A DNA stretch of 64,000 nt from contig NZ_FNDQ01000006.1 of NCBI RefSeq assembly GCF_900099675.1, positions 1 through 64,000 on the forward strand. The letters are read 5' to 3'. The first letter of the stretch is position 1. Each line of letters begins with the position of its first letter. Positions 27,298-35,952 of the stretch are shown here, in pieces. The stretch is from Myroides phaeus. Its GTDB lineage: Bacteria; Bacteroidota; Bacteroidia; Flavobacteriales; Flavobacteriaceae. Made by a program: the position numbers and the translations under genes. Below the pieces are notes generated by a model. The model saw only the letters and a list, made by a program, of their open reading frames with translations. It ran no database searches and was not told the DNA's origin.

Positions 27298-29505
27298 ATG
27301 GCAAACAAGATAATAGGAGATTATAAAGCAATATTAGACTTGGGAGAAATGCAATTAGACTTAATTGCTCATATTTCTGCTGACTCAACGGTTACATTAG
27401 ACTTACCAACACAAGGGGCAATGGGGTTAGAGGCTACAAATGTAGTTTGTGAAGGAGACAGCCTGTCGTTTAGCGTGGCCGCAATGGGACTTTCATTTGC
27501 TGGTGCGTTGGAAGGGGAGAAGTTAGTAGGTGTTATCAAGCAAATGGAACAAGAAATGCCTGTTGTGTTTGAACCTACGGAGATTAAACTACCGGGTAAT
27601 CCTGCGTTGGTTTCTACGGATGAGGAGTTGCAAGCATTGGCTAATCAGGAGAGTGGGGTTTATAAATACAAAGTAGAAGATTACTTTCAGCGACCTAAAT
27701 CGTCTGCTTTTCAGTTGTCGCCAAATGGCAAGTATTTGTCGTATCGCGAGAAAGACGAGAAGAATAAACGCCACGTTTACGTGAAGGAAATTGAAACAGG
27801 TAACGTACTTCGCGTAATTGAAGAGGGAGAGGAGTTGGTACGTGCGTATGGATGGATTAACGATGAGCGCTTGGTGTATATTATGGACCAAGGTGGAGAT
27901 GAGAATTACCACATTTATGCGGTGAATGTAGACGGACAGAATAATATGGATTTAACGCCGTTTGACAAGGTGCAAGCGGGGATTGTCAATATGCTGAAAG
28001 AGCAAAAAGACTACATCATCATTTCGATGAACTTAGATAATCCACAGGTGTTTGAACCGTATAAGATGAATATCAACACAGGGGAGTATGTAAAGTTATT
28101 TACGAATGACGACCCTGCTAATCCGATTGCGGGTTATGATTTTGACAAAGACGGTAACCTAAGAGGGTACTCTAAAATGTACAACGGTGTACAAACGCAG
28201 TATTTCTTTAAGGTTGACGGAGCAGAGGAGTTTGAGTTGTTTCAAACCATTAACTGGTCTGATACGTTCTCGGTTATGGCGTTTAACTATGCTTCTGACA
28301 ACAAAGATGAGGCGTATGTATTGACAAACTTAGACTCTGACAAACAACGCATTGTGTTGTACGACTTTAAAACTCGCCAAGTGGTCAAAGAGGTATATGC
28401 TAATCCTGAGTTTGACGCTTCTATCATTGGCTTGTCGCGCAAACGCAATTGGGAGATTGACTATTTGGGATATGAAGGAGAAAAGGTAATCATAGAACCA
28501 GTAAGTGAGACTTTTAAAAAGATATATGCCGATTTGGAAAGTCATTTCGGAGCGTATGAGTACTCTATTGTTGCTAAAACAGATAAAGAAGACCGTTATT
28601 TAATCATTGTTCAAAGTGATAAATTGTACGGAACGTATTATAATTACGATACAGCTACAAGTGCGGTGTCGCCTTTGTATGATTTGATGCCACAGTTAAA
28701 GGAGGAGGATATGGCAGAGATGCGTCCTATTTCGTTTACCAGTAGAGATGGGGTTAAATTACACGGGTATATTACCTTGCCAAAAGCGGCGTTGGACGGA
28801 CAAAAAGTACCGTTGATTGTGAACCCACACGGCGGTCCACAAGGAATTAGAGATAGTTGGGGCTTTAATCCGGAAACGCAGTTGTTTGCCAGTAGAGGAT
28901 ATGCGACTTTACAGGTAAATTTCCGCATTTCTGGAGGGTACGGAAAAGAGTTCTTTAAGTCTGGTTTCAAGCAAATAGGGCGTAAAGTGATGGATGATGT
29001 AGAAGATGGGGTACACTATGTAATTGCGCAAGGTTGGGTAGATGCAGATAAGATTGCTATTTATGGAGCAAGCCACGGCGGATATGCTACGTTGATGGGA
29101 TTGATTAAAACCCCTGATTTATACCGTTGTGGAGTAGATTATGTAGGGGTATCAAGCATCTTTACGTTCTTTGAGTCGTTTCCTGAATATTGGAAACCGT
29201 ATAAAGAGATGGTGAAGGAAATATGGTATGACCTTGACAATCCAGAGGAACGTGAAATAGCAAAAGAGGTTTCTCCTGTTTACCAGTTAGACAAGATTAC
29301 AAAACCGCTGTTTGTTGTACAAGGTGCTAATGACCCAAGGGTTAAGATTGCCGAGTCTGACCAGATTGTTGAAGCGTTAAGAAATAAAGGGTTTGACGTT
29401 CCTTATATGGTGAAATACGACGAGGGACACGGGTTTTCAAAAGAAGAAAACAGTATCTCTTTTTACAAATGTATGATGGGGTTTGTATCAGAACACTTGA
29501 AATAA
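27298..29505 (+). CDS. Cytoplasmic S9 peptidase with an N-terminal hydrolase-associated beta domain
   Basis: The 735-residue protein lacks a signal peptide. Residues 1-100 (for example TLDLPTQGAMGLEATNV and LVGVIKQMEQEMPVVFEP) look like the small beta domain that usually precedes secreted alpha/beta-hydrolases of Bacteroidota (LDSPDQGA...GTWTQGG). A propeller (about 115-440) and the S9 catalytic domain follow, with Ser592 in GASHGGYA, Asp679 in ANDPRV and His711 in GHGFSKEEN. It probably trims peptides in the cytoplasm. A promoter-like TTG-N16-TATTTTTG (27197-27223) precedes it. Confidence 0.9.
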   Translation: MANKIIGDYKAILDLGEMQLDLIAHISADSTVTLDLPTQGAMGLEATNVVCEGDSLSFSVAAMGLSFAGALEGEKLVGVIKQMEQEMPVVFEPTEIKLPGNPALVSTDEELQALANQESGVYKYKVEDYFQRPKSSAFQLSPNGKYLSYREKDEKNKRHVYVKEIETGNVLRVIEEGEELVRAYGWINDERLVYIMDQGGDENYHIYAVNVDGQNNMDLTPFDKVQAGIVNMLKEQKDYIIISMNLDNPQVFEPYKMNINTGEYVKLFTNDDPANPIAGYDFDKDGNLRGYSKMYNGVQTQYFFKVDGAEEFELFQTINWSDTFSVMAFNYASDNKDEAYVLTNLDSDKQRIVLYDFKTRQVVKEVYANPEFDASIIGLSRKRNWEIDYLGYEGEKVIIEPVSETFKKIYADLESHFGAYEYSIVAKTDKEDRYLIIVQSDKLYGTYYNYDTATSAVSPLYDLMPQLKEEDMAEMRPISFTSRDGVKLHGYITLPKAALDGQKVPLIVNPHGGPQGIRDSWGFNPETQLFASRGYATLQVNFRISGGYGKEFFKSGFKQIGRKVMDDVEDGVHYVIAQGWVDADKIAIYGASHGGYATLMGLIKTPDLYRCGVDYVGVSSIFTFFESFPEYWKPYKEMVKEIWYDLDNPEEREIAKEVSPVYQLDKITKPLFVVQGANDPRVKIAESDQIVEALRNKGFDVPYMVKYDEGHGFSKEENSISFYKCMMGFVSEHLK

Positions 29506-29512
29506 TAAAGAT

Positions 29513-29542
29513 AAGCTGTCTTGTAAAAGGCAGCTTTTTTTA
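29513..29542 (+). terminator. Intrinsic terminator
   Basis: AAGCTGTCTT/AAGGCAGCTT stem with seven T. Confidence 0.85.
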
Positions 29543-29703
29543 TGCTTTGTTGTTACTTGTCTTGCCGCGTGTATTTAAGTTAAAGTGTAGCTTGTGTATC
29601 GCATTTTAAGGTGATTTATTGTGTTATAAAAGCAACTTTAGTAAAATTAATTGCTTTTATTTCTGTGTTTTATGCTTTATGTTTGTCAACTAAACACAAC
29701 ACG

Positions 29704-30516
29704 ATGAAATACACACTAATCGGAGTTTTGAGCTTATTAAGCGTTTTGAGTGCCAATGCACAGACTCCAAAAAATTATGTAGAAGATACGCGTAATATTG
29801 CCAAAGGGAATATTGTGATGACTGAACTTGTAAAAAAAGGAGAAGATACTACTGTTGTAAACTACTTTGACGGAATTTTCCCAACGACGGATACGGAGGG
29901 TTGGACAAGAAAAATGGTGATTAAGGGAGAGAAACAGGGTAAAGACTATATTGTAACAAGTGATGTTTTTACAAAAGATGCAGCTGCTAATTCGGCTGAT
30001 GAAAAGCGTTATTCTAACAGTGTGCGTACGTATAAATATAAAGACGCAAAGAAATACACAACCGTAACTACCTTTTTTATTGAAGACGGTTTGTTAGAAA
30101 CTAAAATATCTGACCATAAACAAAGTAGATATGAATGCCATAATGTAGAGGGAACTAAGGTTGCTGATGCGAGTTGTTTTGTAACAATGAACAAAGAAAA
30201 TGCTGCTAAAAACAGAGAATTAGTTACTTGTGCATTACGCGATGAGGCAATAGATATCTACAACGAATACAAGTACACAATTCCTTTGGTGATTATGACG
30301 CAGGTTAGCATTGACCCAAAAACAGGAGAGAAGAAGTTGGTTTTTGACGACTTGACAAAGTTTAATATTTCAAAAGAAGACAATGATGTTATTGCAAAGC
30401 GATTAACAGCTGTAGTTGATGCCTTGTCAAATGACGAGTTTACCTTTCCAAAAGACAGAAATGGCAACGTATATCCGTTGAATTTCTCAGTTCCCCTGAA
30501 ATTTAGATTGAAATAA
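29704..30516 (+). CDS. Secreted hypothetical protein
   Basis: The product (270 residues from the Met at 29704) has a clear signal peptide MKYTLIGVLSLLSVLSANAQ. The mature protein is beta-rich at first (YFDGIFPTTDTEGWTRKMVI) with three or four Cys residues in the middle (YECHN, ASCFV, VTCAL). Those may form disulfides in the periplasm. I do not recognise the family. The longer frame opening at 29611 adds a second hydrophobic stretch and is less likely. Two terminator hairpins follow. Confidence 0.8.
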   Translation: MKYTLIGVLSLLSVLSANAQTPKNYVEDTRNIAKGNIVMTELVKKGEDTTVVNYFDGIFPTTDTEGWTRKMVIKGEKQGKDYIVTSDVFTKDAAANSADEKRYSNSVRTYKYKDAKKYTTVTTFFIEDGLLETKISDHKQSRYECHNVEGTKVADASCFVTMNKENAAKNRELVTCALRDEAIDIYNEYKYTIPLVIMTQVSIDPKTGEKKLVFDDLTKFNISKEDNDVIAKRLTAVVDALSNDEFTFPKDRNGNVYPLNFSVPLKFRLK

Positions 30517-30522
30517 TAAAGA

Positions 30523-30548
30523 AAAGCTACCTTAGATGAGGTAGCTTT
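30523..30548 (+). terminator. Terminator of the secreted hypothetical
   Basis: AAAGCTACCT/AGGTAGCTTT stem immediately after the stop, with a weak T tail. Confidence 0.7.
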
Positions 30549-30556
30549 TAGAAACA

Positions 30557-30592
30557 AAAAAGGTTGTTATTTTGAAAATAACAACCTTTTTT
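30557..30592. terminator. Bidirectional terminator between convergent genes
   Basis: A long stem, AAAGGTTGTTATTTT-gaaa with its complement, flanked by A and T runs. It serves the minus-strand gene ending at 30595. Confidence 0.9.
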
Positions 30593-30594
30593 GT

Positions 30595-30828
30595 TTAATT
30601 CAATACCTTCACACCTTTCATAAAGATCCAACGCATACAGATCTTATCACCTTTATCAGTTTTGAATACTTTAAACTGTGGAGCTAAGACAGTAGCGATA
30701 ACCGCACTTACCAATGGACCCCAAAAGCCTTGTAAATCCGTAAATTGAACAATGATAACTCTTGCTATAATAAATAAGATAGCAAAGCTAACAAACTGCA
30801 AAATGATAGTCTTTGTATTAACGCTCAT
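30595..30828 (-). CDS. Small two-helix membrane protein
   Basis: The 77-residue product has two membrane segments (about 8-26 and 32-48), a KTDKGDKICM turn and a basic C-terminal stretch. It lies 3 bp after the RlmL-like methyltransferase on the same strand and is certainly cotranscribed. I recognise no family. The position only shows that it uses the methyltransferase promoter. Confidence 0.75.
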   Translation of the reverse strand: MSVNTKTIILQFVSFAILFIIARVIIVQFTDLQGFWGPLVSAVIATVLAPQFKVFKTDKGDKICMRWIFMKGVKVLN

Positions 30829-30831
30829 GAT

Positions 30832-31995
30832 CTATTGATTATCTGTTATATATTTTCCTTTTTTACTTCCAGCATACAACTCGTATTTTACAAAACGAGC
30901 CTCTAACTTACCATTGAAAAGTTTAATCTTTCTCGATGGTCTTAATCCAACATACTTCAACGCTTCTACGTTACCCGTAATAAACCAAGCTTCAGTACCC
31001 GGATATCCTTGTTTTAACGTATCTCCAATTTCTCTGTAAAAACGCTCTAAGTCAATGTCTAAACGCTCTCCATACGGTGGGTTAAACACCATATGTAGTG
31101 GTCCTTCAGTTTCCTTACTTGTGTCAAAGAAGTTAGCCGTTTCAATCTGAATATACTCTTCTAAGTTAGCATTTCTCACGTTGTCAATTGCTTTTAATAC
31201 AGCAGACGGCGCTTTGTCATACCCTTTAATTGTATAATGAAACTCGCGTACTCTTTTTAATAGCGATTCTTGTATTTTGTCAAATAAGTCAGCATCCCAA
31301 TCGTTCCAACGCTCAAAAGCAAACTCTTTTCTGTTGATATTAGCAGGAATATTACAAGCAATCATAGCTGCTTCTGTCAAGATTGTACCTGAACCACACA
31401 TAGGGTCGATAAAATCTGTTCTACCATCCCAACCTGACATTAACAACATTCCAGCTGCTAATACCTCGTTAATCGGCGCAATATTCGTAGCTGTTTTATA
31501 CCCACGGTGGTGTAATGAAGCCCCAGACGAATCTAAAGACACCGTACACATATCTTTTTGTAAGTGGATATTAATTCTTAAATCAGGGAAGTCTTTGTCT
31601 ATATTAGGGCGTTTTCCCAATTTGTTTCTGAACTGGTCAACAATTGCATCTTTCGCTTTTAAAGCAACGAATTGTGAGTTGTTGAAGTTGTCAGAAAACA
31701 CCGTAGCGTCAATTACAAACGATTGATGAGCAGAAATATACTCTGACCAATCAATAGTTTGAACACCTCTATATAAGTTTTCCTCATTATAAACTGCAAA
31801 GCTTGAAATAGGTTTAAGTATCTTCAAAGCTGTTCTAAGGCCTAAGTTTGCTTTATACATAAAGCCCTTATCTCCTTTAAAACTAACCATACGCGTCCCC
31901 GGTTTCACATCTACTGCACCTAATAATTGCAATTCTTTTACTAATACATCTTCAAAACCAAAGAATGTCTTAGCAACCATTTTAAAATTCTCCAT
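30832..31995 (-). CDS. THUMP-containing RNA methyltransferase, RlmL-like (23S rRNA guanine-N2 type)
   Basis: The 387-residue protein has an N-terminal ferredoxin-like/THUMP region (about 1-160) with RINIHLQKDMCTVSLDSSG. A Rossmann methyltransferase domain follows with SAM motif FIDPMCGSGTILTEAA (about 195-210) and catalytic FNPPYGERL (about 309-317), the NPPY form used for amino-group methylation. It corresponds to the RlmL half of E. coli RlmKL and lacks the RlmK half, as is usual in Bacteroidota. Likely activity is m2G formation on 23S rRNA, but tRNA cannot be excluded. Confidence 0.88.
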   Translation of the reverse strand: MENFKMVAKTFFGFEDVLVKELQLLGAVDVKPGTRMVSFKGDKGFMYKANLGLRTALKILKPISSFAVYNEENLYRGVQTIDWSEYISAHQSFVIDATVFSDNFNNSQFVALKAKDAIVDQFRNKLGKRPNIDKDFPDLRINIHLQKDMCTVSLDSSGASLHHRGYKTATNIAPINEVLAAGMLLMSGWDGRTDFIDPMCGSGTILTEAAMIACNIPANINRKEFAFERWNDWDADLFDKIQESLLKRVREFHYTIKGYDKAPSAVLKAIDNVRNANLEEYIQIETANFFDTSKETEGPLHMVFNPPYGERLDIDLERFYREIGDTLKQGYPGTEAWFITGNVEALKYVGLRPSRKIKLFNGKLEARFVKYELYAGSKKGKYITDNQ

Positions 31996-32088
31996 CTTTA
32001 TTGTTATATAAGGAATAATTTACTTCATCTAATTAATCCACAAAAATAAAGTAAATTTGTAGGCTAATAAAAGATTTAAAACAAAAGT

Positions 32089-32820
32089 ATGTCAAAAGAG
32101 AACAAAGCTTGGTATGTATCGTGGTTTGATACCCCTTATTACCATACTTTATACAAAGATAGGGATTACGCAGAAGCACAAATGTTAATTGATAACTTAA
32201 GTCACTACTTAAATTTAGAGGAAGGGGCTAAGATTTTAGATTTAGCATGTGGTAAAGGAAGACATTCTGTTTACTTAAACAAATTGGGATACGATGTAAC
32301 GGGGGTTGACTTATCTGTCAATAGTATCGAAAGTGCTAAAGAATTTGAAAGTGATACACTGCATTTTCACGTACACGATATGAGAGAACCGTTAACGCAG
32401 AAATACGACGCTATATTAAACTTATTTACGAGTTTTGGCTATTTTCAAGACCCAGCAGATAATGCTCGTACCTTAGATGCTATTCACCAAAGTTTGTCTG
32501 AATACGGATTAGCTGTTATCGACTTTATGAATGTTGATAAAGTAATTGCTAACCTTGTTCCTTCTGAAGTGAAAACAGTGGACGGAATTGAGTTTCATAT
32601 TACGCGTAAATACGAAGATGGGTTTATCATTAAAAACATTGTATTTGACGCAGACGGTGAACACCACGACTATACTGAAAAAGTAAAAGCATTGCGATTA
32701 GAGGATTTTGAAGAAATGATGAATGAAAAAGAAATTTATCTATTAGATGTGTTTGGTGATTACAAACTAAGAAAATTCTATAAAAACGAATCAGACCGAT
32801 TAATCATGATTTTCAAATAA
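32089..32820 (+). CDS. Class I SAM-dependent methyltransferase
   Basis: The 243-residue protein has the SAM-binding motif ILDLACGKGRHSVYL (about 49-63), acidic loop GVDLSVNSI and the post-I motif HFHVHDMREPL. The sequence after GFNLFTSFGYF and the DGEHHDYTEKVKALRLEDFEEM segment match a widespread methyltransferase group of unknown substrate. A -7 box TAAATTTG (32052-32059) precedes it. It is followed after 4 bp by the ZIP transporter gene, so they form one operon. The link between the two functions is unclear. Confidence 0.88.
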   Translation: MSKENKAWYVSWFDTPYYHTLYKDRDYAEAQMLIDNLSHYLNLEEGAKILDLACGKGRHSVYLNKLGYDVTGVDLSVNSIESAKEFESDTLHFHVHDMREPLTQKYDAILNLFTSFGYFQDPADNARTLDAIHQSLSEYGLAVIDFMNVDKVIANLVPSEVKTVDGIEFHITRKYEDGFIIKNIVFDADGEHHDYTEKVKALRLEDFEEMMNEKEIYLLDVFGDYKLRKFYKNESDRLIMIFK

Positions 32821-32824
32821 GCCT

Positions 32825-33547
32825 ATGGTTTATATCATTCCTTTAGTTTCAGTAATAATAGGGTATCTAATAGCAGTGATATTAGAACCTAAGAACAAAA
32901 AAAACTTAAAGCTATTAATGGCTTTTAGTGGGTCATTCTTATTAACATTAACCGTTACACACCTTTTACCAGATGTGTATCAGTACAATCACGTTACCCC
33001 ATTAGTAGAACAAGCTGCTGATGCTCACGGTCATAACCACGCATCAGGAAACATCGGTTTTTTCATTATGATAGGGATTGTGTTTCAGATTGTCTTAGAA
33101 TATTTTTCTAAAGGTGCTGAACACGGACACGTTCACGTACACGACAAATTTGATAAAATTCCGTGGTTGTTGTTTATTAGTTTGTGTATCCACGCGTTAT
33201 TTGAGGGAATGCCAGTCAGTCAGCACGAGGAGCTTGCGTGGGGAATTGGGATACACCATTTGCCTATTGCAGTAATTTTAACCGCATTTTTTATCAATGC
33301 GCATATGAGTAAAAAATCAGTGTTATTTTTTATGCTTGTGTTTTCAGTAATGACACCTTTGGGTACTTTGATTTCTGGTAATGTAGACTTTTTAAGTCAT
33401 TACTACGCCGAGATATCAGCCATTGTGGTAGGTATTTTATTCCACATTTCGTCTACTATCATTTTTGAAAGTAACGAAGAACACTCGTTTAATATCAATA
33501 AGCTTATCGCTATTATCATTGGGGTCATAGCCGCTTATTTTATATAA
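32825..33547 (+). CDS. ZIP family metal transporter
   Basis: The 240-residue inner-membrane protein has about eight hydrophobic helices. The ZIP metal site appears as HLLPDVY in the second helix and LCIHALFEGMP and GIGIHHLPIAVIL in later helices. Two His-rich cytoplasmic or periplasmic loops (DAHGHNHASG near 66-75 and EHGHVHVHD near 98-106) are typical metal-concentrating loops of the family. It probably imports Zn, or another divalent metal. Start ATG is 4 bp after the preceding stop. Confidence 0.9.
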   Translation: MVYIIPLVSVIIGYLIAVILEPKNKKNLKLLMAFSGSFLLTLTVTHLLPDVYQYNHVTPLVEQAADAHGHNHASGNIGFFIMIGIVFQIVLEYFSKGAEHGHVHVHDKFDKIPWLLFISLCIHALFEGMPVSQHEELAWGIGIHHLPIAVILTAFFINAHMSKKSVLFFMLVFSVMTPLGTLISGNVDFLSHYYAEISAIVVGILFHISSTIIFESNEEHSFNINKLIAIIIGVIAAYFI

Positions 33548-33552
33548 GAACA

Positions 33553-33588
33553 CAAAAGAGACGATATGCGAATATCGTCTCTTTTTTT
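33553..33588. terminator. Terminator between convergent genes
   Basis: AAAGAGACGATAT-gcga-ATATCGTCTCTTT with T run on the plus strand and A run on the other side. Confidence 0.9.
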
Positions 33589-33599
33589 GTGCCTTTTTT

Positions 33600-34853
33600 T
33601 TAGCAGTTATAATCTTCGTAAAACTTTATATCAAAACCTAAAAAGGCTTTTACTTCGTCTAAATGTTTACTCATTGTATCGTGTGCTCCTTCAAAAAGCG
33701 TCTTTTGTTGTCCATCCGTAAAAGTGATGGAAAGAGAACTAAATCCACCGCCTTTAGCAGGTAAGGTGTTCCACAAAGTAAAACTATCAACCTCAGATAT
33801 AGCATACCATTGGGCGTGTTCCGCATCGGCAAATCCAAGTAGGTTATTCGCCTCATCTTTCCAAATAACAGCTTGTCCTTTAGAAGCTGCTAAGACAAAT
33901 TCGGGTGTCTGTTTGATATGCGTATTCGTCTTATAATTATCAGGCGTACTCAAAGTCTCATTCCAAACAAACAGTTGAGATAACACGCCATTTTGCTCAT
34001 AGTCAGAAGCGATAAGCATAGCCGGATAATCAAACTGTAGCCTTGCACTAAAGGAAGTAAAACTATACGCGATATTTCTCATCTCATTATCGTCAATGGA
34101 ATAGGTAGCCTCAAAGGTAATCGGGCCTATTTTAGCATAGAAAAACAAGTTAAAATCACTGTAGAAAGTAAACTCAGCTTTATCCGCAAGGTCGCGTTCT
34201 AACTGCTCTTTAACAAGGTATAAACTCTTGTCTGAACCATCAGTAGCATAGCATTTAGCATAGTATTCCTCCAGAGCTATTTCAGGGCGAATATTATCGA
34301 CATAAGCTCCAAAATCACGCAAGATAATATTGCCAATTCGCACCGGATAAACAATGTTCAAATAACCGTTTTCTAAGCGTGTATGCGGATTGTTTAACAA
34401 CTCGCTTTTGGTGGTTGTCCACGGCACAAAACAAGGGGTGGGTGCTATGATTTCAAAACCCTTTATATAATCGTTTTGTCCGCCAGTGACCAACTCAAAA
34501 TTCTGCTGATAAGTGGTGCGAAACAATTGGTGTACCGCATTTTCTTCTTTGTGAATGTTGTCATAAATAAGCGCCATATCAAAGTTGAAACGCTTAGCCA
34601 ACTGCAAACACAGTTTTTCCGTATTGACATAATCAACCGGAATATAGTGTTGTCTGCCTTGGTAAATCAGCAATCCAGGACTACTATAATTGCAAATTTC
34701 AAGGTAGATATATTCTATTTCACCAATTTCGATAACCTCTATTTCCCTGCTATACGCTGTGTTTTCAATGACAATCTGCGTTTCGCTGAGGTGTAGTATT
34801 CCCCTGTGTTTATCCTCATTAGGAAAGCGGCGTTTTCTCTTAAATATATTCAT
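33600..34853 (-). CDS. Hypothetical protein, 417 residues
   Basis: Not recognised. It has no signal peptide or membrane segment and is predicted as mixed alpha/beta. The first 80 residues (ILHLSETQIVIENTAYSREIEVIEIGEIEYIYLEI, quoted in part) look like a PH-like/bPH_2 beta domain. The C-terminal part has another such pattern (VDSFTLWNTLPAKGGGFSSLSITFTDGQ, in part), so the protein may carry two PH-like domains around a central region. That is inference from strand pattern. It stands alone on the minus strand. The overlapping open frames on both strands are shadows. Confidence 0.75.
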   Translation of the reverse strand: MNIFKRKRRFPNEDKHRGILHLSETQIVIENTAYSREIEVIEIGEIEYIYLEICNYSSPGLLIYQGRQHYIPVDYVNTEKLCLQLAKRFNFDMALIYDNIHKEENAVHQLFRTTYQQNFELVTGGQNDYIKGFEIIAPTPCFVPWTTTKSELLNNPHTRLENGYLNIVYPVRIGNIILRDFGAYVDNIRPEIALEEYYAKCYATDGSDKSLYLVKEQLERDLADKAEFTFYSDFNLFFYAKIGPITFEATYSIDDNEMRNIAYSFTSFSARLQFDYPAMLIASDYEQNGVLSQLFVWNETLSTPDNYKTNTHIKQTPEFVLAASKGQAVIWKDEANNLLGFADAEHAQWYAISEVDSFTLWNTLPAKGGGFSSLSITFTDGQQKTLFEGAHDTMSKHLDEVKAFLGFDIKFYEDYNC

Positions 34854-35090
34854 ACCTGATTTGCTAAGGTTTAAAGGTAGTAAAATCTCCTAAAAACAGT
34901 TGTTCTACAAAGCGTAAAAGCTGCTTATTAGGCGTAAAATAAAAGGTTTTTCTCATTGTGAACTACAAGGAATGGTAGTTCGCACTATTTGAGAATATAG
35001 ATGTGAGCTAATTTCTGACGAACTATTTCTGTAACGATGAGGTAATCCAGAACAAAGGGCAAGTAGATTTTGAAGTGCCCAATTGGCGCT

Positions 35091-35270
35091 CATCCCTTTG
35101 TTTTAAAGGGCTCACCAAGGTTTTAAACGGGATTGAGTCGTAAATGAGTCGTAAATAAGTCGTATTTCGTTCGCGAAAAAGGCCTTTAGGTGAGGTATCT
35201 CCGACTTATTTACGGCTTATCTCCGACTAATATACAATTGAGATACTGTCATTCCCTTTGTTTATAAGGG
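35091..35270. repeat. Palindromic iteron element D with different heptamers
   Basis: TGAGTCG, TGAGTCG and TAAGTCG occur at 35134, 35145 and 35156 (11-bp period). A 39-bp spacer containing TTCGCGAAAAAGG follows, then CGACTTA, CGGCTTA and CGACTAA at 35202, 35213 and 35224 (11-bp period, inverted). A GTTTTAAACGG box (35120-35130), the reverse complement of the CCGTTTAAAAC box of element A, adjoins the left arm. Similar hairpins CCCTTTGTTTTAAAGGG (35094-35110) and CCCTTTGTTTATAAGGG (35254-35270) flank the whole as direct repeats. Confidence 0.75.
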
Positions 35271-35641
35271 TTTGGAGGAGGTTGGGGACAAAAGTGGGAC
35301 AGAGTCAATAGTGCAAATGATAGCATTTGATAGCAAATGATGTCAAAATAACCGCTTTGAAAATATTTTGTTGTGCGTATGACTAATTTTGCCTTGTAAA
35401 CTAAAAACAAAACCTGTGATGTTATTTTCTGATTACCCCCTAAACGTTGGTCGAGCTATGAGGCAATCTTTTTTATTTTTGAATACAGCGACAGAAAAGG
35501 AGGAGTATTAGGGTGGCGTTTGTATGCTATTGGTCGTTCTTTGAAATAGTAAAGTGCAATGCATACTGTGTTTGTTGGGTCAATAGAGATTTGTAGTAAA
35601 AAGAGCGTTATTGCTGTTATGACGCAGGTTGGTAGAGGTTT

Positions 35642-35785
35642 GCTTTAGACTATGTTTAAGACTGATACCACATTTGCACCACATTAGTACCACAGACGTT
35701 CGGAAAAAGGGGGTGTTTTCCGTACTAATGTGGTACTTGTGTGGTAGATGTCTCGAAGGAGTGCCGTCTAAAACCTGTCTAAAGC
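35642..35785. repeat. Palindromic iteron element B (11-bp period)
   Basis: TACCACA, CACCACA and TACCACA lie at 35666, 35677 and 35688, a 34-bp spacer follows, then TGTGGTA at 35729 and 35740. A CCGTCTAAAAC box starts 17 nt after the last heptamer, as in element A. An outer inverted repeat (GCTTTAGAC...GTCTAAAGC) makes the whole 144 bp nearly one palindrome. The rest of the 34854-35952 gap has no gene that I can support. Confidence 0.85.
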
Positions 35786-35888
35786 GTGTACTAATGTGGG
35801 TTGAGTGAGGGTTGTATTAAGTGTTTGGCGAGTAGCAAACAAGGGGAATATTGTATTGGTTGATAAGAGATAGCGGACAAGTAAACAC

Positions 35889-35922
35889 AAAAAAAGAGGG
35901 CTACCTAAAAATAGATAGCCCT
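35889..35922 (-). terminator. Intrinsic terminator of the aminotransferase gene
   Basis: AGGGCTACCTA/TAGATAGCCCT stem with a T run on the minus strand. Confidence 0.85.
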
Positions 35923-35952
35923 GTATATAAGCGGGTTTAAAAGTAGAATGAA

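Noticed and set aside
34476..34796. Plus-strand frame inside the hypothetical gene at 33600-34853
   Set aside because: It is shorter than the minus-strand frame and lacks the even strand/helix pattern of the other.
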